This document shows, in pieces, positions 1 to 7,882 of a stretch of DNA of 64,000 bases (positions within the stretch are counted from its first letter, which is position 1; each line of letters opens with the position of its first letter). The notes below the pieces were generated by a model. The model had not been told where the DNA came from. It worked only from the letters and a program-made list of their open reading frames with translations, and made no database searches. The translations under genes were made by a program, and so were the position numbers. The stretch covers positions 1,550,001 through 1,614,000 of the forward strand of contig CAWFXB010000002.1 of NCBI GenBank assembly GCA_963819755.1. The letters run 5' to 3'. Source of the stretch: VRUE01 sp963819755. Its GTDB lineage: Bacteria; Actinomycetota; Thermoleophilia; Solirubrobacterales; 70-9.

Positions 1-255
1 TCGGCACTCGACCCGATCGCGACCGCTTCGATCGAGGACCTGATGCACAGCCTCAAGGGCCGCTTCACGATCGTGATCGTCACCCACAACATGCAGCAGG
101 CGGCGCGCGTGGCCGACAGGACCGCCTTCTTCAGCCTCGACTCGAGCCATGGCGAGCCGTCGGGGGCGCTGATCGAGTTCGCCGACACCGAGAAGATCTT
201 CAGCCACCCCGACGACCCGCGAACCCGCGACTACGTAAGCGGCCGCTTCGGCTAG
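1..255 (+). CDS. pstB: Phosphate ABC transporter ATP-binding protein PstB (3' part only)
   Basis: Only the last 84 codons are in the window; the frame is open to base 1. The visible protein starts in the D-loop (SALDPIATASIEDLM) and continues through the switch histidine in VTHNMQQAARVADRTAFF, the wording typical of PstB. It ends in the usual PstB tail, with a phrase on the gap before the last helix (EKIFSHPDDPRTRDYVSGRFG). PstB is the cytosolic ATPase that powers PstSCA phosphate import. The rest of the pst operon should lie to the left. The neighbouring minus-strand gene ends three bases downstream, so the two converge. Confidence 0.9.
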   Translation, partial: SALDPIATASIEDLMHSLKGRFTIVIVTHNMQQAARVADRTAFFSLDSSHGEPSGALIEFADTEKIFSHPDDPRTRDYVSGRFG

Positions 256-257
256 GA

Positions 258-737
258 CTAGCGGCGCAGGATCGAGTCGCTCGAGACCTGCGCGAGCAGT
301 GGCTGACCGCACTGCCAGCAGAAGGTGGCACCGCTGCTGTGGGGCGCGCTGCAGTTGGAGCAGGTTCCGGCGGTGCCGGTCTCCTCGGTGCGGACGATCC
401 GTTCGACCTCGCTCAGCTCGGCGTCGGCGTCCTGTAGGGCAACCGCCCTCTTGACCAGGACCTCAACCTTGATCTGGTCGCGGATCGCCATCTCGTAGAC
501 GAGCCCGCCGAGGTCCCACTGCAGCTCGGCGACACGGGCGACCAGCTGGTCGCGCCGCCGTTCGAGGTCGACCAGCAGCTCCTGGCCGACGGCCGGGCTC
601 GGCCGCCCCTGGGCCGCCGGGGGCATCTGGCCCGACACCGGCGCATGGCCGTTCCCCGACGGCGCCGGGGGAGCGCCATTCGAAGCGCTCTTGGCTGCTC
701 GCCGCGGATTGCGCAGGGCTTTCGGCATTGAGATCAT
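258..737 (-). CDS. Small protein with C-terminal zinc ribbon
   Basis: 159 residues. The first ~45 residues are low-complexity (Pro/Ala/Gly). Residues ~50-115 form a charged, probably coiled-coil helix (LLVDLERRRDQLVARVAELQ). The C-terminus has a zinc ribbon, CSNC at 126-129 and CWQC at 140-143. There is no signal peptide or membrane segment, so it should be cytosolic. Its ATG overlaps the stop of the upstream zinc-ribbon membrane protein by ATGA, so the two are translationally coupled. The function is unknown. The ribbon may mediate protein or nucleic-acid contacts. I place it in a zinc-ribbon group with its two neighbours. Confidence 0.75.
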   Translation of the reverse strand: MISMPKALRNPRRAAKSASNGAPPAPSGNGHAPVSGQMPPAAQGRPSPAVGQELLVDLERRRDQLVARVAELQWDLGGLVYEMAIRDQIKVEVLVKRAVALQDADAELSEVERIVRTEETGTAGTCSNCSAPHSSGATFCWQCGQPLLAQVSSDSILRR

Positions 738-1429
738 TCGCCGAAGAAGTTACCGGTGAATTCGCCGCCTTCGCAGCCGGCGGCGCCGGATTCGCACTTG
801 TCGCCGGGCTTGACCGTCGACGGCGCCAGCTTCACGCCGTTCGTCGGTTTGATGATTTCTTCGGCTGCGGGGTGTGCTTCTGCTGCCTTTTCGGCGGCTT
901 CTTTCTGTTTCTTGGTCTTCGCGTTTGCCGCGCCGCCGCCCGTCGTGGTTTTGCCTTTGGACGACGCGGTCGCCGCTTCTTCGCCGCCGCCGCCGCTGTG
1001 GATCACTATCGGTGCGGACGACGTCTGGGCGACTTCCTGGTGGCCGGAGCGCCCGATCAGTACACCGATGCCGAGCGCCAGCAGCAGCGTCCCGACGCCC
1101 GCGATCAAGGCGGCGTTCGGCGAGACGCCGGTCCGCTTCTTCTTTTTGGGCGGCGGCGAGGAGGCCTGCGCCGGCTGCTTCACCGCGTCCATCAGGACGA
1201 CGGCGTCCATGAAGGGGAGCCTGGGGTCGCCCCGCCGCTGTCCGCACTCGAGGCAGTAGCGCTGATCGGCCGCCATCACTGATCGGCAGGAAGCGCAATG
1301 ATCGCCGCTCTGGGCCGCCGCGGGCTGAACCTGCGTGTGCAGCTCCGGCGCATGGGGAACCGGTGTGGTTCCAGGCTGAGGTTGTGCGACCTCGGGCTGG
1401 GACGCGGGTGGCATCGAGACGTTAGTCAA
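734..1429 (-). CDS. Zinc-ribbon single-pass membrane protein
   Basis: 231 residues from a TTG start at 1429; an in-frame ATG at 1414 is the alternative. A Pro/Gln-rich lead is followed by a zinc ribbon with C45/C48/C59/C62 (CASC...RYCLECG). A transmembrane helix lies near residues 105-128 (AALIAGVGTLLLALGIGVLI). A Gly/Ala/Lys-rich outer segment then ends in two cysteines. The expected topology is ribbon inside and tail outside. The ribbon is clearly related to the one starting the divergent phosphoesterase at 1560 (both have QRYCLECG), so the two genes share a module. The function is unknown. First gene of a two-gene minus-strand operon. Confidence 0.75.
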   Translation of the reverse strand: MTNVSMPPASQPEVAQPQPGTTPVPHAPELHTQVQPAAAQSGDHCASCRSVMAADQRYCLECGQRRGDPRLPFMDAVVLMDAVKQPAQASSPPPKKKKRTGVSPNAALIAGVGTLLLALGIGVLIGRSGHQEVAQTSSAPIVIHSGGGGEEAATASSKGKTTTGGGAANAKTKKQKEAAEKAAEAHPAAEEIIKPTNGVKLAPSTVKPGDKCESGAAGCEGGEFTGNFFGE

Positions 1430-1473
1430 TTCACACGGATTGTCCCCGCAGCCTTGCCCAAGATGTTTCTGAT

Positions 1474-1527
1474 TTGTTAATCGGCGATATCAGTTGTTAA
1501 CCGATGTACTCCAGATATTCACAACTC
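1474..1527 (+). promoter_or_regulatory. Divergent control region with TTGTTAAYCGR and TTCACA direct repeats
   Basis: This lies in the 130-bp gap between the zinc-ribbon operon and the phosphoesterase gene. TTGTTAATCGG at 1474 and TTGTTAACCGA at 1494 repeat at 20-bp spacing. From 1496 the units gttaaccgat, gtactccagat and attcacaactc follow each other at 10-11 bp, ending 33 bases before the GTG start. GATATTCACA (1514-1523) recurs in front of the propeller gene at 29530. A second ATTCACA is at 1429-1435. The pattern resembles the 11-bp direct-repeat units of actinobacterial PHO boxes; binding by a PhoB/PhoP-type regulator is inference. Confidence 0.4.
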
Positions 1528-1559
1528 AGGCGAGTCAGACGTTGAAACTCAAGGTTTGA

Positions 1560-3200
1560 GTGAGCACCTCTAAAGACGATGCAGGTTCGGGGAATGCCGG
1601 CGCCCAAAAAGGCTGTGCCGGTTGTGGCGCGACGTTGGCGGCCAACCAGCGCTACTGCCTGGAATGTGGGGCCAGAAATGGCCCCCTGCCGGCGGTGGTT
1701 GCGAGCCGGGTCACTGCCCTCAAAGAGCGTGGGCGTGGCAAGGATGCGGATGCGAGCGGCTCTGGGGCGTCGGCCGGCCCAGCCGCGCCCGATGCCGGCG
1801 AGGACCCGCCGAAGCAAGACGGTCGCTGGGATTTCATGCCCTCACCGCAGGTCGCCGCGATCGCGGTGATGGCTCTTCTGGCGGCGGGCGTCGTGCTCGG
1901 CTCAGTCACCAACCCGCTCGCCCAGGGGGCGGGAGCGGCGGCGATCATCCTCGAAGAAATAGGCGAACCGGCTCCCTCCGAAGCCGAAGAACCCGTCGCG
2001 GAAGCGCCGGAACCGGTCACTGAAGCGCCGAGCTTCGCCGCCGCTCCCGAAGCGCCGTTGGAAGCACCGCTCGAAGAAGAAGTGCCGGCGGCCAAACCGG
2101 CCCCAACCCCCAACCCGGTGCCCTTCGATCCCGAAGAAGGAGAAGAACCACTGCCCGAAATCAAGCACGTTTTCCTGATCGTGCTCGACGGCCATGGCTA
2201 CGAAGAAGCCTTCGGCAAGGAATCCGCGGCGCCATACCTCTCGGAAACGCTGGCCGGAGAAGGCAAGCTGCTTCCCAACTACTACGCCGTCGCCCAGGGA
2301 GGCCTTGCCAACGAGATCGCGCTGCTCAGCGGCCAGGGGCCGACGCCGCAGACGGTGCTCGACTGTCCCGAAAGCACGCCGGTGGCACCCGGCACGGTGA
2401 GCGTGGAAGGACAGGTGGAAGGCGAAGGCTGCGTCTATCCGGCCAAAACCAAAACGCTCCCCGGGCAGTTGGCCGAAGCGAAACTGACCTGGAAGGCCTA
2501 CGTCGAGCCCGAACCGGTGGCCGCCTGGCGCAAGCCATTCGCCTACTTCTCCGCGCTCGGCGAAGCCCCTGAAGCCGCCCTGCACGAAGGCGGTCTCGAC
2601 CAGCTGGCCACGGACCTGAAGGATCCGAAGGACACGCCTTCCTTCTCCTACGTCGTGCCCAACGCCTGTCATGACGGCGGCGAAACGCCGTGCGCCCCGG
2701 AACAGCCCGCCGGCCTGGCCGCCACGGAAGGCTTCCTCAAAACCGTGATCCCTGAAATCACCGCCTCGCCGGCCTACCAGGAAGAAGGCGGCCTGATCGC
2801 GATCACCTTCGACCAGGCGCCACAGGCGGCCCCGGAACCGGACACCAGCTCCTGCTGTGCCACGCCCGAATACCCGAACCTGCCGCCGCCTCCGGTGCCG
2901 GCGAGTACCACGCCGCCGGCAACTGGCCCAGTCAAACCGAGTGGCGGCGGTGGCCAGGTGGGGATGCTGTTGATCTCTCCTTACCTCGCTCCCGGCACCG
3001 TGGAAGAAGGTGCCTACTACAACCACTTCTCCTTCCTGCGCAGCGTCGAGGAACTGTTCGGCCTCGAACCGCTCGGCTATGCGGCCGACCCCGCGCTGAC
3101 CGGCTTCGAAGCCTCACTGTTCGACGCCTCGCCCGAAGAATCGACGGTCGCCGGGCGGCCCGATCCCTCTCAGGGAAGCTCCTCGGGCATGAAGCGATAA
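1560..3200 (+). CDS. Zinc-ribbon membrane-anchored phosphoesterase
   Basis: 546 residues from a GTG start. The order is a cytosolic zinc ribbon (C19/C22/C33/C36), a transmembrane helix near 95-118, an Ala/Glu/Pro-rich stalk to ~195, then a phosphoesterase domain (~200-525) of the acid-phosphatase/phospholipase C type. Recognisable signatures are KHVFLIVLDGHGYEEAFG, GLIAITFDQAP and MLLISPYLAPG followed by YYNHFSFLRSVEELFGLEPL. Usual active-site wording is altered (EN to DG in the first motif, DE to DQ in the second), so activity may be changed. The domain should sit outside the membrane. It lies beside pst genes and a PhoB-type regulator, which suggests phosphate scavenging. Its 3' end overlaps the convergent regulator by 31 bases. 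Confidence 0.75.
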   Translation: MSTSKDDAGSGNAGAQKGCAGCGATLAANQRYCLECGARNGPLPAVVASRVTALKERGRGKDADASGSGASAGPAAPDAGEDPPKQDGRWDFMPSPQVAAIAVMALLAAGVVLGSVTNPLAQGAGAAAIILEEIGEPAPSEAEEPVAEAPEPVTEAPSFAAAPEAPLEAPLEEEVPAAKPAPTPNPVPFDPEEGEEPLPEIKHVFLIVLDGHGYEEAFGKESAAPYLSETLAGEGKLLPNYYAVAQGGLANEIALLSGQGPTPQTVLDCPESTPVAPGTVSVEGQVEGEGCVYPAKTKTLPGQLAEAKLTWKAYVEPEPVAAWRKPFAYFSALGEAPEAALHEGGLDQLATDLKDPKDTPSFSYVVPNACHDGGETPCAPEQPAGLAATEGFLKTVIPEITASPAYQEEGGLIAITFDQAPQAAPEPDTSSCCATPEYPNLPPPPVPASTTPPATGPVKPSGGGGQVGMLLISPYLAPGTVEEGAYYNHFSFLRSVEELFGLEPLGYAADPALTGFEASLFDASPEESTVAGRPDPSQGSSSGMKR

Positions 3201-3592
3201 CCGATGCCGAAGTGGGTGTGAACGTATTGCCAGTCGGGCGCCGCTTCCTCTAGCTTTGCTCGCACCTTGCGGACCAGCACGTCGACGGAGCGATTGCGGC
3301 GGGGCATCTCGCCACCCCACATCGCCTCGTAGATCTCGGGCCGCTGCACGACGCTGTCGATGCGTTCGAAGAGCAGGAAGAAGAGCTGGAACTCGCGCAC
3401 GGTGAAACCGACCCTGCGCTCGTCGACCAGAACCTGCAGCTCGGCAGGGCGGACCTCGAGGTTCGCGATTCGCAGGGGCGTATGGGGTGACTGGGGAGCC
3501 GGCGGTTCGACCAGCATGAAACCGGACCCTGCCCGAACGACGCCTCCAAGCAGTGAACTCTCTGTTTCGAAGTTGAGAAGATTTGGTAACAA
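3170..3592 (-). CDS. PhoB/OmpR-type winged-helix DNA-binding protein without receiver
   Basis: Up to 140 residues (TTG start at 3592; ATG at 3517 would give 115). Residues ~50-138 form an OmpR/PhoB C-terminal winged helix: FTVREFQLFFLLFERIDSVV, then RRNRSVDVLVRKVRAKLEE as recognition helix, and HTHFGIGYRF as the wing hairpin. There is no phospho-acceptor receiver domain, and the N-terminal ~45 residues are too short for one. It follows the HD-GYP gene by 13 bases on the same strand. Its position next to pstB and a phosphoesterase makes control of phosphate genes a reasonable guess, not shown by the sequence itself. Confidence 0.8.
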   Translation of the reverse strand: MLPNLLNFETESSLLGGVVRAGSGFMLVEPPAPQSPHTPLRIANLEVRPAELQVLVDERRVGFTVREFQLFFLLFERIDSVVQRPEIYEAMWGGEMPRRNRSVDVLVRKVRAKLEEAAPDWQYVHTHFGIGYRFMPEELP

Positions 3593-3605
3593 CTGAGCAG
3601 GTGGC

Positions 3606-4769
3606 TCAGCTCAGCTCGACGATCAGAGCCCGCACGACCTCCGGGTCGAACTGGCCGCCGGCGCTGGCACGCAGCTCGGCGATCGCCGCTCCGTGCTCCA
3701 TCGCCTTGCGGTAGGGGCGGTCCGAGGTCATCGCGTGGAAGGCGTCGCAGGTGGCGATGATCATCGCCCCGCGGGGGATCTCGGCGCCGGCGAGGCCGTC
3801 GGGATAGCCGCCGCCGTCGAAGTGCTCGTGGGCGGAGCGCACCAAGGGTGCCACGGGGGCCAGGAAGGGGATCCGCTCCAGCATGCGGGCGCCGATCGTC
3901 GTGTGGGCGTCCATCCGCTTGCGCTCGTTGGAGCTCAGCGGACCCGGCTTGCGCAGCAGCTCACCGGGGACGCCGATCTTGCCGACGTCGTGGAGCAGCG
4001 CGCCGTAGCGCAGCCGGTCCAGCTCCGGCCCGCGGATCCCGAGGCGCTCGCCCACCCGCACCGCCAGCTCGGCGACCTCGTTGGCGTGGTCGGCGGTGTA
4101 GGGATCCTGCAGCTCGACCGCGTCGGCGATCACGCCAAGCGTGCTGAGGAAGGCGCCCTCGAGCTCGTCGACCAACTGGCAGCGGTAGATCGCCGAGCCG
4201 ATCTGGCCGGCGACGATGTGGGCGAGCAGCAGATCCTCGTCGGCGAAGGCGTCGCGCTCGACCTGCTCGAGGTTCATCACGCCCCAGACCGAGCCGGCGA
4301 CGAGGATCGGCAGCGAGAGCTCCGAGCCGGGGTCGGTGTGGGCGTCGCGGCGCAGGTAGTCGGAGTCGAGGCGGGTGTCGTTGACCATCGCCGGGCGTCC
4401 CGTGCGGGCGACGCGGCCGTTGACGCCGGCCTCGACCGGCTGCTCGTGGGCGAGGAAGTCGTCCACCTGCTCGGCCAACGGCCCGGCGCCGGCGACGACG
4501 CGCAGCGAGCCGTCCGGGTCGAGGCGCTGGATCACCGCCAGGTAGTAGTCGAAGGAGTCGTGCAGCTGGCGCACCGCGATCGAAGCGACGTCCTCGATGC
4601 TGTGGGCGAGCGCGAGCTTGGTCGAGAGACGGCTGGCGACCACGAGCCGTTCGTCGCGCTCGGAGGTCCCCGGTGGCCCCAGCATGGTTATGTCGATGCC
4701 GCTCGGCTCCACGAGAAGAACGCATCGGTTTGCCGGCAGCGACTCTTTAACCCGACAGCTTCGTCCCAC
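3606..4769 (-). CDS. GAF and HD-GYP domain protein, probable cyclic-di-GMP phosphodiesterase
   Basis: 387 residues from the longest start; an ATG at 4685 would give 359 and fits better because the extra N-terminus matches no domain. A GAF-like sensor (~35-200) contains GVMNLEQVERDAFADEDLLL. It is followed by an HD-GYP domain (~205-385) with LLHDVGKIGVPGELLRKPG, DAHTTIGARML, HEHFDGGGYPDG and DAFHAMTSDRPYR, so the HD metal pair and GYP loop are present. Such enzymes hydrolyse cyclic-di-GMP. No membrane segment is seen, so it should be cytosolic. It is divergent from lysC and is probably co-transcribed with the winged-helix gene downstream. Confidence 0.85.
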   Translation of the reverse strand: MGRSCRVKESLPANRCVLLVEPSGIDITMLGPPGTSERDERLVVASRLSTKLALAHSIEDVASIAVRQLHDSFDYYLAVIQRLDPDGSLRVVAGAGPLAEQVDDFLAHEQPVEAGVNGRVARTGRPAMVNDTRLDSDYLRRDAHTDPGSELSLPILVAGSVWGVMNLEQVERDAFADEDLLLAHIVAGQIGSAIYRCQLVDELEGAFLSTLGVIADAVELQDPYTADHANEVAELAVRVGERLGIRGPELDRLRYGALLHDVGKIGVPGELLRKPGPLSSNERKRMDAHTTIGARMLERIPFLAPVAPLVRSAHEHFDGGGYPDGLAGAEIPRGAMIIATCDAFHAMTSDRPYRKAMEHGAAIAELRASAGGQFDPEVVRALIVELS

Positions 4770-4804
4770 GCCTGCATACGCCCCGGACTATCCTCAGACG
4801 TTCC

Positions 4805-6100
4805 ATGAATGAGGCGAATTCCGACATCGTGGTGATGAAGTTCGGCGGCACCTCCGTCGCCGGTGCCGAGGAGATCAAGCGCGCCGCGCGGCGGATCGTC
4901 GCCGCGCGCGAAGCGGGCAACCGGGTCGTCGCGGTGCTCTCGGCGCGGGGCAAGACGACCGACGAGCTCGTCGCCCAGGCTCTGGAGATCTCCGCACGGC
5001 CGGTGGCGCGTGAGATGGACATGCTGCTCTCCACCGGCGAGCGGATCTCCTGCGCGCTGTGCGCGATGGCGATTCATGACATGGGGCACAACGCGATCTC
5101 CCTGACCGGCTCCCAGGCGGGCATCGTCACCGACTCCTCCCACACCCGGGCGAAGATCATCGACGTCCGCGCTGACCGCATCCGCACGACGCTCGAAGAG
5201 GACCGGATCGTCCTCGTCGCCGGCTTCCAGGGGGTCTCGACCGACAACAGCGACGTGACCACCCTGGGCCGCGGCGGCTCCGACACGACCGCCGTCGCCC
5301 TCGCCGCCGCGCTCGACGCGAGCGTCTGCGAGATCTACACCGATGTCGCTGGTGTCTTCAGCGCCGACCCCCGCATCGTTCCCGACGCCCGCAAGCTGCC
5401 GTTCGCCTCCTATGAGGAGATGCTCGAGATGTCGGCCTCGGGCGCCAAGGTGCTGCAGTTGCGCTCGGTCGAGTACGCGCGCAACAACGGCGTGCGGATC
5501 CACTGCCGCAGCAGCTTCGAGGATGGCCCCGGTACCCTCGTGGTCAGCGAAGAGGAAAGCGAGAAGGAGAGCGTGGAGCAACCTTTCGTAACCGCAGTGA
5601 CCCACTCCGACGGCGAGGCGCGGGTGACGCTGACCGGCGTCCGCGACGAACCGGGCGTGGCCGGCCGGATCTTCACCGCGCTGGCCGAGGCCGGCATCAA
5701 CGTCGACGTGATCATCCAGAACGAGCCAGTCGGCGACAACGCCTTGGCCGACCTCTCCTTCACCGTCGACCGCTCCGACCTGACCGCTGCGACCGACACC
5801 GTGGCTGGGCTCGAGGTCAGCCAGGGCGTGCGCAGCGAAGAGCGGATCGGCAAGGTCTCGATCGTCGGCGCCGGCATGCGCTCCCACCCCGGTGTCGCCG
5901 CCAAGGTCTTCGAGGTGCTGGGGGGGAAGGGGATCAACATCGAGATGATCTCCACCTCGCCGATCAAGATCTCCTGCGTCATCTCCGCCGATCGCGTCCC
6001 CGACGCCGTCCGGGCGCTGCACGAGGCGTTTGAGCTGGGCGCCGATGCGGTCCGTGCCGAGGACCCGATGGGCGCACACCGGCCCACGGTCAGCGGCTGA
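4805..6100 (+). CDS. lysC: Aspartate kinase
   Basis: 431 residues. Catalyses ATP-dependent phosphorylation of L-aspartate, the first step towards lysine, threonine, methionine and diaminopimelate. The kinase domain (1-~250) has VVMKFGGTSVAG at the start, GFQGVS, and GRGGSDTTAVALAAALDA. Two ACT domains follow (~265-420) with VRDEPGVAGRIFTALAEAG and GAGMRSHPGVAAKVFEVLGG. It is the ordinary actinobacterial length. It is followed 20 bases later by asd, so the pair forms the aspartate-pathway operon. An in-frame GTG at codon 257 with a Shine-Dalgarno in front probably gives a separate beta subunit (see the internal start). Confidence 0.95.
   Translation: MNEANSDIVVMKFGGTSVAGAEEIKRAARRIVAAREAGNRVVAVLSARGKTTDELVAQALEISARPVAREMDMLLSTGERISCALCAMAIHDMGHNAISLTGSQAGIVTDSSHTRAKIIDVRADRIRTTLEEDRIVLVAGFQGVSTDNSDVTTLGRGGSDTTAVALAAALDASVCEIYTDVAGVFSADPRIVPDARKLPFASYEEMLEMSASGAKVLQLRSVEYARNNGVRIHCRSSFEDGPGTLVVSEEESEKESVEQPFVTAVTHSDGEARVTLTGVRDEPGVAGRIFTALAEAGINVDVIIQNEPVGDNALADLSFTVDRSDLTAATDTVAGLEVSQGVRSEERIGKVSIVGAGMRSHPGVAAKVFEVLGGKGINIEMISTSPIKISCVISADRVPDAVRALHEAFELGADAVRAEDPMGAHRPTVSG
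5564..5575 (+). promoter_or_regulatory. Internal ribosome-binding site and GTG start for aspartate kinase beta subunit
   Basis: AAGGAG at 5564-5569 precedes an in-frame GTG at 5573-5575 (codon 257 of lysC) by three bases. Translation from there gives 175 residues containing both ACT domains. Known alpha2beta2 aspartate kinases of Bacillus and Corynebacterium make a beta subunit of very similar size from an in-gene start. The spacing is short, so initiation strength is uncertain. Confidence 0.5.
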
Positions 6101-6120
6101 GCTCCCGCCCTATCGATCCG

Positions 6121-7164
6121 ATGGCGAGCGGCGGATACAGAGTCGGAGTACTGGGCGCCACCGGGGCGGTCGGCTCGACGATCCTCGAGGTGCTCGCCGA
6201 GCGCGAGTTCCCGGCCTCCGAGGTGGTCCCGTTCGCCTCCGAGCGGTCCGCCGGCAAGTCGATCGAGTCGGATGGGGAGGTGCTCGAAGTCCGTGCGCTG
6301 AGCGAGGAGACGATCCAGGGCCTTGACGTCGTCCTCTCCTCGGCCGGTGGCTCGGTCAGCGCCGAGTGGGCGCCGAAGCTGGTCGAGGCGGGCGCCGTGG
6401 TCGTCGACAACACCAGCTACTGGCGCATGCACGACGACGTGCCGCTGGTCGTCGCCGGAATCAATCCCGAGGCGGCCGACTCTCACAGGGGAATAGTCGC
6501 CAACCCCAACTGCACGACGATGGTGGCGATGATGGCGCTGGGCCCGATCCACCGTGCGGCCGGGCTCGAGCGCCTCGTCGTCTCCAGCTACCAGGCGGTA
6601 TCCGGGACCGGCCAGAAGGCGATCGAAGAGCTGCGCCAGCAGTCCAAGGCGGTCCTCGAGGGCGAGGAGAACCCGCCCGCCTCGGTCTACCCGCACCGCA
6701 TCGCCTTCAACGTGCTCCCACAAGTCGAGGTGTTCGTGGACGGTGACGACTACACCACCGAGGAGCGCAAGGTGATGGCCGAGACCCGCAAGATCCTCGG
6801 CCTCGGCGAGGAGGTCGGGATCTCCGCCACCTGCGCCCGCGTGCCGGTCTTCACCGGCCACTCCGAGTCGATCAACGTGCAGACCCGCGAGGATCTCTCT
6901 CCCGACGATTGCCGCCAGCTGCTCGCCGCGGCGCCCGGCGTCGCCGTCGTCGACGAGCCGGGTTCTGGCCGCTACCCGCTGGCGATCGACGCCGACGGTC
7001 GCGACGACGTCCTCGCGGGCCGTATCCGCCGCGACCCCAGCCACGAGCGCTGCCTGAACCTATGGGTGGCGGGCGACAACCTGCGCAAGGGCGCCGCGAC
7101 CAACGCGGTGCAGGTCGCCGAGCTGCTGGTCGAGCGCGGCCTGATCGGCGTGCGCTCAGCGTAA
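6121..7164 (+). CDS. asd: Aspartate-semialdehyde dehydrogenase
   Basis: 347 residues. Reduces aspartyl phosphate with NADPH to aspartate semialdehyde, the second step of the aspartate pathway. The N-terminus has the dinucleotide loop GVLGATGAVGSTILEVL, and the catalytic cysteine is near residue 131 in VANPNCTTMVAMMALGPIH. YQAVSGTGQKAIEEL and the conserved RVPVFTGHSE follow. The length is normal. It sits directly behind lysC. Its last 9 bases overlap the end of the convergent PIN toxin gene. Confidence 0.95.
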   Translation: MASGGYRVGVLGATGAVGSTILEVLAEREFPASEVVPFASERSAGKSIESDGEVLEVRALSEETIQGLDVVLSSAGGSVSAEWAPKLVEAGAVVVDNTSYWRMHDDVPLVVAGINPEAADSHRGIVANPNCTTMVAMMALGPIHRAAGLERLVVSSYQAVSGTGQKAIEELRQQSKAVLEGEENPPASVYPHRIAFNVLPQVEVFVDGDDYTTEERKVMAETRKILGLGEEVGISATCARVPVFTGHSESINVQTREDLSPDDCRQLLAAAPGVAVVDEPGSGRYPLAIDADGRDDVLAGRIRRDPSHERCLNLWVAGDNLRKGAATNAVQVAELLVERGLIGVRSA

Positions 7165-7584
7165 GGGGTCGGTCCAGCGGACACCCGGGAAGCGAGAGAA
7201 GTCCGCGTCCCCGGAGCAGAGCTCAGCGCCGTGCTCGATCGCGAGCGCTGCCAGGTGTGCGTCGCTGGTCAGGTTGCCGGCGGTGCCCAGCGGCTCGAGT
7301 AGGCGGCGGAGAATGGGGGCGTGCTGCGGGGTGGGGTGGACGACAGTCGAGACTGGCTGCGCAAGCCACTCTTCGACGTAATCGATGGCCTCCGAGGGTG
7401 AAAGGGGGTGTTCGAGCGTAGCCGGATTGGTCGAGATCCGAATGAAACCGGTCAGGGCGAGCCAGGCGAACCCGACCTGCTCCGTTCCCGAGAGAGTCTG
7501 CTCGAGCCAGAGCTTCGCGCGCTCGTGATATTGCGATCTCCTGTTGATCGCGTAGAGCAGAAGGTTGATGTCCGGCAGCTTCAC
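7156..7584 (-). CDS. vapC: PIN-domain ribonuclease toxin, VapC family
   Basis: 142 residues. The PIN fold opens with KLPDINLLLYAIN (acidic D5) and carries further acidic residues at D108 in TSDAHLAALAIEHGAEL and D126/D128 in CSGDADFSRFPG. LTGFIRISTNP and LSPSEAIDYVEEWLAQP match a large VapC subgroup. VapC toxins cut RNA. Its ATG overlaps the antitoxin stop by four bases, the usual toxin-antitoxin order. The toxin reading frame runs 9 bases into the 3' end of asd on the opposite strand. Confidence 0.88.
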   Translation of the reverse strand: MKLPDINLLLYAINRRSQYHERAKLWLEQTLSGTEQVGFAWLALTGFIRISTNPATLEHPLSPSEAIDYVEEWLAQPVSTVVHPTPQHAPILRRLLEPLGTAGNLTSDAHLAALAIEHGAELCSGDADFSRFPGVRWTDPLR

Positions 7585-7841
7585 TTGCCCAGACGAAGCT
7601 TGCGAACGATCTCGGCGTCTTCGAGTTCGCCGGCCAGTTGCAGGGCCTTGTCGAGATTGACGCCGGGGCGCACCCCAAGATCTCTCGTGCGCACCCGGTA
7701 GGGCTGCACCTTCTCGTCGCTTTGCTCGAACCCGCGCCGCACGGTCGTGTTGAGGGCCTCCTTGAACGAGATGCCGGCCTCGTGTGCTGTTTCCTTCAGC
7801 TTGACGGCGACGTCGGGATCGAGGGTTACGGTGGTACGCAT
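7581..7841 (-). CDS. vapB: VapB-type antitoxin
   Basis: 86 residues. The start MRTTVTLDPDVAVKLKETAH is a ribbon-helix-helix DNA-binding motif, and the charged C-terminal half (PGVNLDKALQLAGELEDAEI) would wrap the toxin. It should neutralise the downstream VapC and repress its own promoter. The short region upstream (7842-7882) is shared with the divergent antiporter gene. It contains the near-palindromic atgatgctt...agcatcatagcatcag cluster, a possible autoregulatory operator. Confidence 0.85.
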   Translation of the reverse strand: MRTTVTLDPDVAVKLKETAHEAGISFKEALNTTVRRGFEQSDEKVQPYRVRTRDLGVRPGVNLDKALQLAGELEDAEIVRKLRLGK

Positions 7842-7882
7842 GTAAGCATCATAGCATCAGCGATGTGCAATCATGATGCTTC

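Noticed and set aside
4688..6079. A long minus-strand frame opposite lysC
   Set aside because: Shadow of lysC with no domain wording of its own.
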